NCBI GenBank assembly: GCA_947461645.1
Contig: CANHMN010000034.1
Coordinates: forward strand, 1-11,144
Direction of reading: 5' to 3'
DNA: 11,144 nucleotides
Source of the DNA: Chitinophagaceae bacterium
Lineage (GTDB): Bacteria > Bacteroidota > Bacteroidia > Chitinophagales > Chitinophagaceae
The notes beneath the pieces are model-generated. The model was given only the letters and a program-made list of their open reading frames with translations. It was not told where the DNA came from and did no database searches. Positions 1 to 6,620 of this stretch are shown piece after piece. Position 1 is the stretch's first letter, and each line of letters begins with the position of its first letter. The translations under genes and the position numbers were made by a program.

Positions 1-89
1 ATACCAATTCTGATAATGCCAAAACACAAAAATACAAGTGCATGCTAAGGCTTAAAAAATTGTTTTTTTCTGCCTATAAAAAGAACTAG
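1..89 (+). CDS. ECF-type RNA polymerase sigma factor, C-terminal end only (5' truncated by window edge)
   Basis: A reading frame enters from the left edge (first complete codon at position 3) and ends at TAG 87-89, giving 28 residues that begin TNSDNAKTQKYKC and continue MLRLKKLFF. The pattern 'N-(S/A)-D-x-(A/V)-K-(T/N)-x-K-Y-K-C-x-x-x-L-K-K-L' is what I know as the end of sigma region 4.2 (the DNA-reading helix and what follows) in many short Bacteroidota sigma-70-family/ECF proteins. The other two forward frames are closed by stops at 11-13 and 46-48. The stop lies two bases before the ATG of the next gene, so the two are almost certainly co-transcribed and perhaps translationally coupled. 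The assignment rests on a short C-terminal match only; regions 2 and most of 4 lie outside the window. Without the upstream sequence it remains a strong suspicion. Confidence 0.66.
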   Translation, partial: TNSDNAKTQKYKCMLRLKKLFFSAYKKN

Positions 90-91
90 TC

Positions 92-1219
92 ATGGATGAG
101 ATTACTTTAATAGAACAAACGGAAAGATACCTGAACAATCAAATGAATTCCCAGGAGAAGGAAGCTTTTGAAGCATTGAGAAACAGCAATCAGGAAATAG
201 ACCAATTGGTTGTGGAGAACCTATTCTTTTTGAATCAATTGGATGCTTTCCAAAAAAGAAAAAAGCTCAGAAAGAGTATAAATGAAACGGTTTCGAAACT
301 CGTTTCTGAAGGGGTAATTAAATCAGCTTCAAGCATCCACCAAGGAACCAGAATCATTCAACTTTGGTCTAAGTACAAAAAAACAATTGCAGTTGCTGCT
401 TCGATAGCTGCAATAGTTTCTCTTTTTAGTGTGGGCATTGTTTCCATCTTCACAGGAAGTAAAAACAACAACATCAAACCACTTGTAGAAAAATTATTGG
501 AACAGGACAACAAGTATAAAAATCTTGAGCAGAAAATTGATAAGATTAAGTCCAACAATGGGACGGAAAAACCCAAAGAAAAACAGCCTATTCTAGAAAG
601 TAAGTTCAGGGCAACGGGTTTTCTGATAGATGTAAACAACAATTACCTCATCACCAATGCACACGTTTTGGATGAGGCCACGCACAACATAGTTGTTGAA
701 AACAATAAGGGTGAACAGTTCAAAGCAAAGTCTGTTTACATTAATCCCGAATTTGACCTCGCTATTATTAAAATTGAGGACATAGATTTCAGTAAGCTTC
801 CGCCGGTTCCCTTCGGCATACGTAAAGGAAATGCGGATTTAGGTGATGCCATTTTTATGTTAGGTTTCCCGAAACAAGAAATTGTTTATGGTGAGGGTTA
901 CATCAGTGCCAAAAACGGATATCAAATGGATTCTGTTTTCTGTCAGCTAAGCACAATGGCCAATGAAGGAAACAGCGGATCTCCTGTCATCAATAAAAAT
1001 GGCGAATTGATTGGAGTAATTTCCAGCAGAGAGGCCAATGCTGAAGGTGTTGTTTTTGCGAGTAAGTCCAAAAACATCTATAAGGCCATCAGCGAAGCAA
1101 ATGAAAAACTTGAAAAAGACAAAATTAAAATAACCTCTAATCCCATCCTTAGGAAAACTGACCGTGTAACCCAAATCAAAAAAGTACAAGATTATGTTTT
1201 CATGATCAAGGGCAACTAA
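92..1219 (+). CDS. Membrane-anchored trypsin-like serine protease with anti-sigma-like cytoplasmic N-terminus
   Basis: 375 residues. Residues 1-60 resemble the N-terminus of Bacteroidota anti-sigma factors (an 'E-R-Y-L-N-x-Q-M-N-S-Q-E-K-E-A-F-E' helix pair) but have no HxxxCxxC zinc motif. Lysines 94-97 precede one hydrophobic helix at about 98-119, which predicts the N-terminus inside. A charged, coiled-coil-prone stalk (about 127-155) leads to a trypsin-fold domain (about 172-335). The catalytic triad is visible: His191 in 'ITNAHV', Asp222 in 'EFDLAI' and Ser295 in 'GNSGSP'. No PDZ domain follows; the protein ends in a lysine-rich tail (340-375). The fold is like DegS/HtrA (Trypsin_2), so the protease should act outside the cytoplasmic membrane. 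The ATG is two bases after the stop of a probable sigma factor, with only an A-rich stretch as ribosome site. I infer a sigma regulator or envelope-stress protease; the alternative is a plain anchored housekeeping protease. The protease fold is certain; the anti-sigma role is inferred. Confidence 0.88.
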   Translation: MDEITLIEQTERYLNNQMNSQEKEAFEALRNSNQEIDQLVVENLFFLNQLDAFQKRKKLRKSINETVSKLVSEGVIKSASSIHQGTRIIQLWSKYKKTIAVAASIAAIVSLFSVGIVSIFTGSKNNNIKPLVEKLLEQDNKYKNLEQKIDKIKSNNGTEKPKEKQPILESKFRATGFLIDVNNNYLITNAHVLDEATHNIVVENNKGEQFKAKSVYINPEFDLAIIKIEDIDFSKLPPVPFGIRKGNADLGDAIFMLGFPKQEIVYGEGYISAKNGYQMDSVFCQLSTMANEGNSGSPVINKNGELIGVISSREANAEGVVFASKSKNIYKAISEANEKLEKDKIKITSNPILRKTDRVTQIKKVQDYVFMIKGN

Positions 1220-1250
1220 CCCACTTTGATGATATAGAAAGTTGTTGATT

Positions 1251-1282
1251 AAGCATTTGTATTTCCATACAGATGCTTTTTT
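1251..1282 (+). terminator. Rho-independent terminator of the protease gene
   Basis: Arms 1251-1262 and 1267-1278 pair over 12 bp (one G-U wobble at the seventh pair) around the 4-base loop TTCC. The right arm runs straight into a T tract at 1277-1282, with more T-rich sequence after it. It lies 31 bases after the protease stop and between two convergent genes. On the minus strand the same stem is followed by AATCAACAAC rather than a T run, so it should mainly stop plus-strand transcription; it may still slow readthrough from the zinc-hydrolase operon. Confidence 0.85.
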
Positions 1283-1309
1283 ATTTATCAAAACAGTTTG
1301 CTTAAACAC

Positions 1310-3769
1310 TTAACGATTTGGCTTGGAAAGTAAGTTGGCCAACAATCTACACGCACCTTCAACTCCGGCTGGAAGCTGTCTAAAAAAAACCAACCCGGTA
1401 TAAATAAACCTACCCTTACCATAATCCGTAAATATCAAGCTGCCATTACTTTCAGATTCGCCGGGATCTCTCATAGAAAAAAGTTGTTGGTAATGGGCAT
1501 CTAATGCTTCCGCATGATATATACTTCTTTCTTGCACCCAGCCTTCAAAATCTTTTGAAGTTATTTTGTTAGGATAATTCAACATTGCATGATTGGTATT
1601 CATGAAATATACCGCAGCCTGCTCATCGGTAATTCTGTTTCTTGTTATGTTAAACGGATAAGGCCCAATTTTTGCTTTTAAGGGGCCGATGCTGTTACTG
1701 GTATTGTATTGAGCCAATAACACTCCCCCGCTTTTCACATAATCCATTAAATCATCATAAACATCGTTCATCCAATCATTGGTATTATAGGCTCTTATTC
1801 CGGTAACGACGGCATCGTATTTTTTCAGGTTCAATTTTGTAATGTCTTCCTTTTGAAGCAGATCTACCTTATACCCAAGTTGCATGAGCATTTCAGGAAC
1901 TTTGTCGCCTGCTCCTTTGATGTAACCTATTTGCTTTCCATCAATCTTTACATCAAATACTTTTGCATTGATTTCTGAAGGTCTACCATAATAAAGCGTA
2001 GGGATATGGTCATATTGTATCGTTCTTTGGTCCTGAGCGAACCAGCGCATACCTTCATGCACCTTAACCGAATTAAATCCTTCTTCTAAAAAACAAGAAA
2101 AGGTTTTGCTTTGGTTTTTGCTGAATGAAGAATCAGTTGCATTCAGCATCAATTCTGTTGTTTTGGATGAGTTCATTACAGCTAATTTGCTGATTTTTAT
2201 TTTTCGTTTTGCTGTTATGGTAAACCTGATTTCATTTTTATGTTTGTTGTGCAAAACAACCAGCCTTTCCTCTGGTAGGATGGAAACCGGTGGAACGATT
2301 TTAACCCATTCGTACTTTTCGCCTTTGACTGGATCTGTTGATTTGAAAACGACAGGTTTTTCAAATTCAAATTCCACACCCATTAACTTGAATATAAATC
2401 TGGATTGTAAAATTTTATTATCAGGATTTCCTGTTTGTAATAAGTCCAGAGAACCAATGCTAGCAGGAGCTGATATATTATTGGTGAACCAATAGGGCTG
2501 AGAAACAGGAAAGTCAGCATCCAATGCAACATGCTGTTCAAGAATTTGGTTTTTATTTTGTTCGGCATTGGTAAGAGAAACTTCCTGATTCAAAAGTTGA
2601 ATATTAATGTCCGATAAAGGCAAACCCAAACGATTGTTTATAACCTGTTTTACATGCAAAGTATCACCTTGTGCTACAAATTGGTCTCCTGAAACTGACT
2701 CCATAAAAATGCCACTACACCGTTCAATAATGTTTTTGAGCTCATTCAATTTTTGCGTTTTCCAATCACATGGTTTTTGGTTTTGCAACCAGAGATGCAT
2801 TTTAATCAACTTTTCCAATGAATTTTGAGGATGGCTGGGATCATAATTCGCCACCAAATCATCAACAAACTTCTCCATTTCTGGAAACCCAATTCTCGTC
2901 CAAGTGGTATTTACCTCATCCATTAAATCGTTATTAGGAGCTGAACCTTGTATGTTTTCAAAATACTCAATAGACGAGCCTCTTTGGGCAGGTACACCAA
3001 AACCCTGGCTCTTATGCTGGCTTCTGCTCAATGATGAAACCTCGCCATAACTTCTGCCTATCAATGAATTATACCCTCCTACATCTATTTTAAATTGAGT
3101 TTCTTTTTGGGTATTGACGCCTGAAAAATTGAAGGTATTCCACATTAATCTTTTGGCTTGCCAAGTAGCAACTCCTTTAGATAACTGCTCATTGTACCTT
3201 GTTGAATCAGCAGCAGCATAAAACGCTTCTTCTGCCAAAATTGCTGAGGCGGTATGGTGCCCATGTCCGCCTTCCCCTGTTTTGGGAAAACGACAAACCA
3301 AAACATCGGGCCTGAATTTTCTGATTACCCAAACCATATCGCTCAATACTTTTTCATGTCCCCAAATTGCAATAGCCTCCTCCGGCCTTTTGGAATAGCC
3401 AAAATCAACAGCATTGGAAAAAAACTGATCCGCACCATCAATTCTCCGTGCGGCCAATAACTCTTGGGTTCGGATAAGCCCTAATTCTATACCTTGCTCA
3501 TCGCCAATTAGGTTTTGTCCGCCATCGCCTCTCGTTAAACTTAAATAAGCAGTTCGGTAAAGTTTCTCCTTCGATAAATAAGCCAAAAGTCTGGTATTTT
3601 CATCGTCGGGATGTGCAGCTATGTACAAAACTGAGCCCAGCACATTGAGTTTTTTCATTTCCAGCAAAATCTCTGCCGCATTGACTTGCAAGGGTGCTTG
3701 GGAATAACCACTTATGGTTAATGCAAAAAACATAACAATCAACAGCAAACTGCGGAATGTATTTCTCAT
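1310..3769 (-). CDS. Secreted PIG-L/LmbE family zinc deacetylase with C-terminal GATase1-like domain
   Basis: 819 residues from the ATG at 3769-3767. The frame opens further, to a TTG at 3817, but only the ATG start places a clean signal peptide at the N-terminus (MRNTF, then a hydrophobic core, then SGYSQ|A). The LmbE-like domain spans about 45-260: the zinc motif HPDDE is at 53-57, the conserved 'TRGDGGQN' at 79-86, and the HxxH-type ligands His169/His172 lie in 'GGHGHHTAS'. Family members hydrolyse N-acetyl groups, usually on N-acetylglucosamine-type substrates, with Zn2+. A middle beta-rich part (about 360-600) looks like Ig-like or NEW3-like modules, and about 610-815 resembles a glutamine-amidotransferase/ThuA-like Rossmann domain ('YDAVVTGIRAYN', 'YVKSGGVLLAQYN'). 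It is the second gene of an operon, 37 bp after the M14 peptidase stop. The substrate is unknown; large secreted proteins of this architecture are common in Bacteroidota. Confidence 0.88.
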   Translation of the reverse strand: MRNTFRSLLLIVMFFALTISGYSQAPLQVNAAEILLEMKKLNVLGSVLYIAAHPDDENTRLLAYLSKEKLYRTAYLSLTRGDGGQNLIGDEQGIELGLIRTQELLAARRIDGADQFFSNAVDFGYSKRPEEAIAIWGHEKVLSDMVWVIRKFRPDVLVCRFPKTGEGGHGHHTASAILAEEAFYAAADSTRYNEQLSKGVATWQAKRLMWNTFNFSGVNTQKETQFKIDVGGYNSLIGRSYGEVSSLSRSQHKSQGFGVPAQRGSSIEYFENIQGSAPNNDLMDEVNTTWTRIGFPEMEKFVDDLVANYDPSHPQNSLEKLIKMHLWLQNQKPCDWKTQKLNELKNIIERCSGIFMESVSGDQFVAQGDTLHVKQVINNRLGLPLSDINIQLLNQEVSLTNAEQNKNQILEQHVALDADFPVSQPYWFTNNISAPASIGSLDLLQTGNPDNKILQSRFIFKLMGVEFEFEKPVVFKSTDPVKGEKYEWVKIVPPVSILPEERLVVLHNKHKNEIRFTITAKRKIKISKLAVMNSSKTTELMLNATDSSFSKNQSKTFSCFLEEGFNSVKVHEGMRWFAQDQRTIQYDHIPTLYYGRPSEINAKVFDVKIDGKQIGYIKGAGDKVPEMLMQLGYKVDLLQKEDITKLNLKKYDAVVTGIRAYNTNDWMNDVYDDLMDYVKSGGVLLAQYNTSNSIGPLKAKIGPYPFNITRNRITDEQAAVYFMNTNHAMLNYPNKITSKDFEGWVQERSIYHAEALDAHYQQLFSMRDPGESESNGSLIFTDYGKGRFIYTGLVFFRQLPAGVEGACRLLANLLSKPNR

Positions 3770-3806
3770 GAGAACGTAAAATTGAAAAGATGAGTTGGTA
3801 AGTTTA

Positions 3807-6302
3807 TTATTGTCCAACTAAAAAAACAGCGTTGAACAACATAAGCTTTCCATTTTCCCAGAAAGACCTGAAAATGGGGTTGTCTGCAAAATAAACAACC
3901 GAACCGCTTCCCATTTCCTGAACAGCCAATAATGTGCCTTCTTTGATTTTTATTTTGAGGTTGTTGCCAACAAAACCTGCTGTTTGGTTTTCACTGCTAA
4001 GTGTGCCAACATTCCATACCTCATTGTTGTATTCCATTACATTGGCATTCATCTTTAATGTAAAATAATGATCTCCGTAACCAAAAGCAAGGGGATGACT
4101 GTCATCTAAATGCAATTTGTAAATAGCACCCGGAATGTTGTTTTCTATGCTTTCCCTTTCGCGGTTTTCGTAACGCACAAGATCCTCAATAGTAAGCTCT
4201 TTTCCATCTGTTGACTCCGCGTCTTTTTTGAGTTTGATTCCCCAATCGGTAGAGGCCATTTGCTGAACGGCACCTTCTATTGCTATTATTTTTCCTCCCT
4301 GACGAACCCAAGGCTTAAGAAAAGATTCTTTATCATTTAGTGTTTTGTATTCCCCATCAGCAATAATCAAAACGTCGAATCTTTTCAAAGCATTTGCACT
4401 CAATTCATCTGCATTGATAAGGCTTATTGGATACTTCAACAGCTTATCAAAATAATGCCAAATTTCTCCTGCAGCTGCAGATGAAGCTTGTTCTCCGGTA
4501 AGTAGTGCAACATTTAATTTTTTCAGGCGATGAATTTTTTCAGAACCAAAATCAAAGCCTGTCTCCATAAAACCAGAAGAAACAGGCGCAACCTTTGCAT
4601 GGTATGCTTTAATTAATGCATGAAAGGAATCCATATTTTGCACATTATAGTGCTGCAACACGATGAGCGTACCCTTATTGAATTTTTTTCCAGCGTAAGA
4701 GAAATCACGTTCAGCGTATCTTACTTTTATTCCTTTTTGTAGCAGCGCAGACAACAATTGAGCATCGTTGAAAGAATTGTATTCTACTAAATAAGCGTAT
4801 TGACCTTTTGGAACATCCACTATTTGACTGTAGGGCTTCGTTTCTAAAATACCATTCTGCACCAAATCTTTGGAGGCAAAACCTGCCAAACCATATACGT
4901 AAGGCAAAGACCAAGCAGTGATGTCATAGGTGACAGAGTCGGTTAGTTTACTTTGAGGCTCAAACAAAACCTTAACCAAACTTCCTTTGGGCTGAAAAGT
5001 AGAAACAAGCAAATCTCCATCAGCAGAGAGGTATGCTTCCTCTTTACCCGACTCATAACTGATTCCCTTGATGGCAGTTCCTTTTTTTAGAAAGGCATAA
5101 TTGATTTTATTCTTGCTGAAAAATTCAAGCAGACATTCAGTTTTTTTAGGATTGTCTCCTTTAAGCACAAAACACTTATAAGGACCTGCTCCGTTTTTCT
5201 TGTTGTTTTCAAAATAACTTTTGAATGATTTGTTGAGGTTTTTATAGTACTGTGCGGCCATTTGAATGGTACTGACACTGGTTGTGTAGTGATGTTCAAT
5301 TCTGTCGAAAAGGGTTAGTGTATCATCGTTTACTTCGATGGCCAATCCGCCTCTGGAATGACCAGCCTGTTCGTAGGTCATCCCAACAGAACCATTAAAT
5401 AGCGGGTAGGTATCGCCGTAAGAAGGATAAAAAAGATCAAACACTTCTTTCGTAAAGTAAAGCCAACCGTTTGCATCAAAATATTTGGCATGGTTCTTAC
5501 CAATCATGGTTTGAAACTCTCTTTGCCATGGCGTAATCACTTCGTGAAAAGGCTCTGCCGCCGGTGCAAAATAATAGGGATTGGCTGGATATTGTTCATG
5601 AAAATCGCAATGAATTTCAGGCATCCACTCATTGTACTTCACCATTCTTTGCATACTTTCCGTTTGGGTTTGCCATGCCCAATCTCTGTTCAAATCAAAA
5701 TTGTAATGATTGGTTCTGCCACCAGGCCATGGTTCGCTGTGTTCGCGAGCGTATGGGTTTACATTTGAAATACTTCCTTTGGTTTGGTTGTACCAATGCA
5801 CATACCTGTCTCTTCCATCTGGGTTGAGGCAAGGATCTACAATTACAACGGTATGCTTCAACCATTCGTTGAGTTGTTCGTTTTTCCCTGATGCCATTTC
5901 ATAGAGTAATTTCATGGCAACTTCGGTAGAACTTGCTTCATTACCATGAACATTATAACTCATCCATACGATAGTAGGCATTTCTACATCGCCCTCTGCC
6001 CTATTGTTGTAACCTGCCAAATTAAGGTTGTTGTTTTTAATTTGCTTGAGGTTTTTGATGTTATCTGCTGAGGATACGATGGCAATCAAAAGTGGTTTTC
6101 CCTCATTCGTTGTACCATAATTTTCAAGCTTCAAAACAGAAGGTGCATTCTCAGAAAGGTATTGCACATAATTGACAACTTGATAATGTTCTGTAAATGC
6201 TGCACCAAGCGGATAGCCTAAAAACTCATCAGGACTTTTAACAGATTGTGCGATACTGCATTGAAAAAGGAAGAACATCAAAATGGAAATTAAATACCTC
6301 AT
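3807..6302 (-). CDS. Secreted M14 family zinc carboxypeptidase with C-terminal GATase1-like domain
   Basis: 831 residues with a signal peptide (MRYLISILMFF, cleavage probably after 'CSIAQ'). The M14 domain covers about 30-350. Zinc ligands His119 and Glu122 are in 'NVHGNEASS'; the third is His231 or His235 in 'EIHCDFHEQ'. Substrate-binding Arg164 ('PDGRDRY') and Asn205-Arg206 ('FDLNRDW') are present, and the catalytic glutamate is probably Glu311 in 'GMTYEQAG'. All key residues of an active metallocarboxypeptidase are therefore there. Residues about 594-830 form a second, GATase1-like region ('RFDVLIIADGEY', 'WVRQGGKIIAIEG'), matching the type of C-terminal domain in the deacetylase downstream. 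Cys15 sits near the end of the signal peptide, but 'LFQC' is a poor lipobox. It is the first gene of the operon. It probably removes C-terminal residues from peptides or peptide-bearing glycans outside the cytoplasm; the exact substrate cannot be read from sequence. Confidence 0.9.
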   Translation of the reverse strand: MRYLISILMFFLFQCSIAQSVKSPDEFLGYPLGAAFTEHYQVVNYVQYLSENAPSVLKLENYGTTNEGKPLLIAIVSSADNIKNLKQIKNNNLNLAGYNNRAEGDVEMPTIVWMSYNVHGNEASSTEVAMKLLYEMASGKNEQLNEWLKHTVVIVDPCLNPDGRDRYVHWYNQTKGSISNVNPYAREHSEPWPGGRTNHYNFDLNRDWAWQTQTESMQRMVKYNEWMPEIHCDFHEQYPANPYYFAPAAEPFHEVITPWQREFQTMIGKNHAKYFDANGWLYFTKEVFDLFYPSYGDTYPLFNGSVGMTYEQAGHSRGGLAIEVNDDTLTLFDRIEHHYTTSVSTIQMAAQYYKNLNKSFKSYFENNKKNGAGPYKCFVLKGDNPKKTECLLEFFSKNKINYAFLKKGTAIKGISYESGKEEAYLSADGDLLVSTFQPKGSLVKVLFEPQSKLTDSVTYDITAWSLPYVYGLAGFASKDLVQNGILETKPYSQIVDVPKGQYAYLVEYNSFNDAQLLSALLQKGIKVRYAERDFSYAGKKFNKGTLIVLQHYNVQNMDSFHALIKAYHAKVAPVSSGFMETGFDFGSEKIHRLKKLNVALLTGEQASSAAAGEIWHYFDKLLKYPISLINADELSANALKRFDVLIIADGEYKTLNDKESFLKPWVRQGGKIIAIEGAVQQMASTDWGIKLKKDAESTDGKELTIEDLVRYENRERESIENNIPGAIYKLHLDDSHPLAFGYGDHYFTLKMNANVMEYNNEVWNVGTLSSENQTAGFVGNNLKIKIKEGTLLAVQEMGSGSVVYFADNPIFRSFWENGKLMLFNAVFLVGQ

Positions 6303-6366
6303 GCTTAGTTTATTTATAATCAGTAAAAATGATTTTGTTTACGGACAAGTTCACGAGTAGCATTTT

Positions 6367-6390
6367 AATTGAGTTGAGATAAACTCAATT
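6367..6390. repeat. Perfect inverted repeat, 9-bp arms, possible operator or leader hairpin
   Basis: AATTGAGTT (6367-6375) and AACTCAATT (6382-6390) are exact reverse complements around the 6-base spacer GAGATA. A further partial copy of the left arm, AATTGAG, lies at 6407-6413, 40 bp start to start from the first. No T run follows and neither flanking gene ends here, so it is not a terminator. It could be a dimeric-regulator site, or a hairpin in the leader of the peptidase transcript if that promoter lies upstream of it. Confidence 0.5.
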
Positions 6391-6530
6391 GTATTTATAC
6401 CGGTGAAATTGAGCACATTTTAATTTTAATACAGAGGCCGAAATTATTGAATCTCTTGGTTAAAATAAGAATGCATTTAGCCAGAACATATTGAAAAGGC
6501 ATAAAAATGGAAAAAAAGGGCCAAAATCAT

Positions 6531-6552
6531 GTCTGATTGCTGCAAATCAGGC
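6531..6552 (+). other. Short stem-loop with weak T tract upstream of tamB-like gene
   Basis: CTGATT (6533-6538) pairs with AATCAG (6545-6550) around GCTGCA. Including a T-G wobble and an outer G-C pair the stem reaches 8 bp. The sequence TAATTTTT follows directly. It resembles a weak intrinsic terminator or attenuator about 70 bases before the TamB frame. The stem is low in G+C and could be chance in AT-rich DNA. Confidence 0.3.
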
Positions 6553-6572
6553 TAATTTTTAGGATTAGACCG

Positions 6573-6603
6573 ATTGCATCCTTATCAGTTATGGTTATTT
6601 TTA
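6573..6603 (+). promoter_or_regulatory. Candidate Bacteroidota-type promoter for the tamB-like gene
   Basis: ATTG at 6573-6576 and TATTTTTA at 6596-6603 are 19 bases apart. They match the Bacteroidota -33/-7 consensus (TTTG and TAnnTTTG) except for one base in each box. The predicted start of transcription, around 6608-6611, would leave a leader of only about 10 bases before the CTG at 6621 and would exclude the ATG at 6591 from the transcript. The consensus is AT-rich, so chance matches are common here. Confidence 0.3.
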
Positions 6604-6620
6604 CCAATAATTTAATTTAA

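Larger units (their letters stand above)
6303..6620. other. Divergent AT-rich intergenic region between M14 operon and tamB-like gene
   Basis: 318 bp separate the minus-strand peptidase start from the plus-strand TamB frame, so promoters for both directions should lie here. I see a perfect 9-bp inverted repeat (6367-6390), a second stem (6531-6552) followed by TAATTTTT, two very short overlapping open frames (6507-6536, 9 codons; 6529-6555, 8 codons), and one candidate Bacteroidota-type promoter facing tamB (6573-6603). No convincing TTTG/TAnnTTTG pair was found for the minus-strand operon. There is no sign of a tRNA or a real protein gene. Confidence 0.7.

Noticed and set aside
6..20. Lipobox in the M14 signal peptide (Cys15), suggesting a lipoprotein
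   Set aside because: The residues before the Cys (L-F-Q) do not fit the usual lipobox, and an ordinary signal-peptidase-I site ending in I-A-Q follows. Numbers here are residues of the protein encoded at 3807-6302.
54..69. A-run/T-run pair (AAAAAA TTG TTTTTTT) that might act as a terminator before the protease gene
   Set aside because: It lies inside the sigma-factor C-terminal codons, forms only an A-T stem with a 3-base loop, and would split a tightly coupled gene pair.
358..642. Minus-strand open frame of 94 codons inside the protease gene
   Set aside because: It lies wholly within a gene with a clear catalytic triad and transmembrane segment, and its translation has no recognisable domain; it is an antisense shadow.
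947..1309. Minus-strand open frame of 120 codons running from the end of the protease gene through the terminator to the PIG-L stop
   Set aside because: It covers the protease active-site region in antisense and a strong terminator stem, and its translation resembles no known family.
2106..2495. Plus-strand open frame of 129 codons opposite the PIG-L gene
   Set aside because: It is antisense to a well-supported coding region and has low-complexity hydrophobic composition typical of shadow frames.
5490..5904. Three overlapping plus-strand frames opposite the M14 catalytic domain
   Set aside because: They sit exactly over the conserved zinc-binding part of the peptidase, and the density of antisense frames follows from codon bias there.
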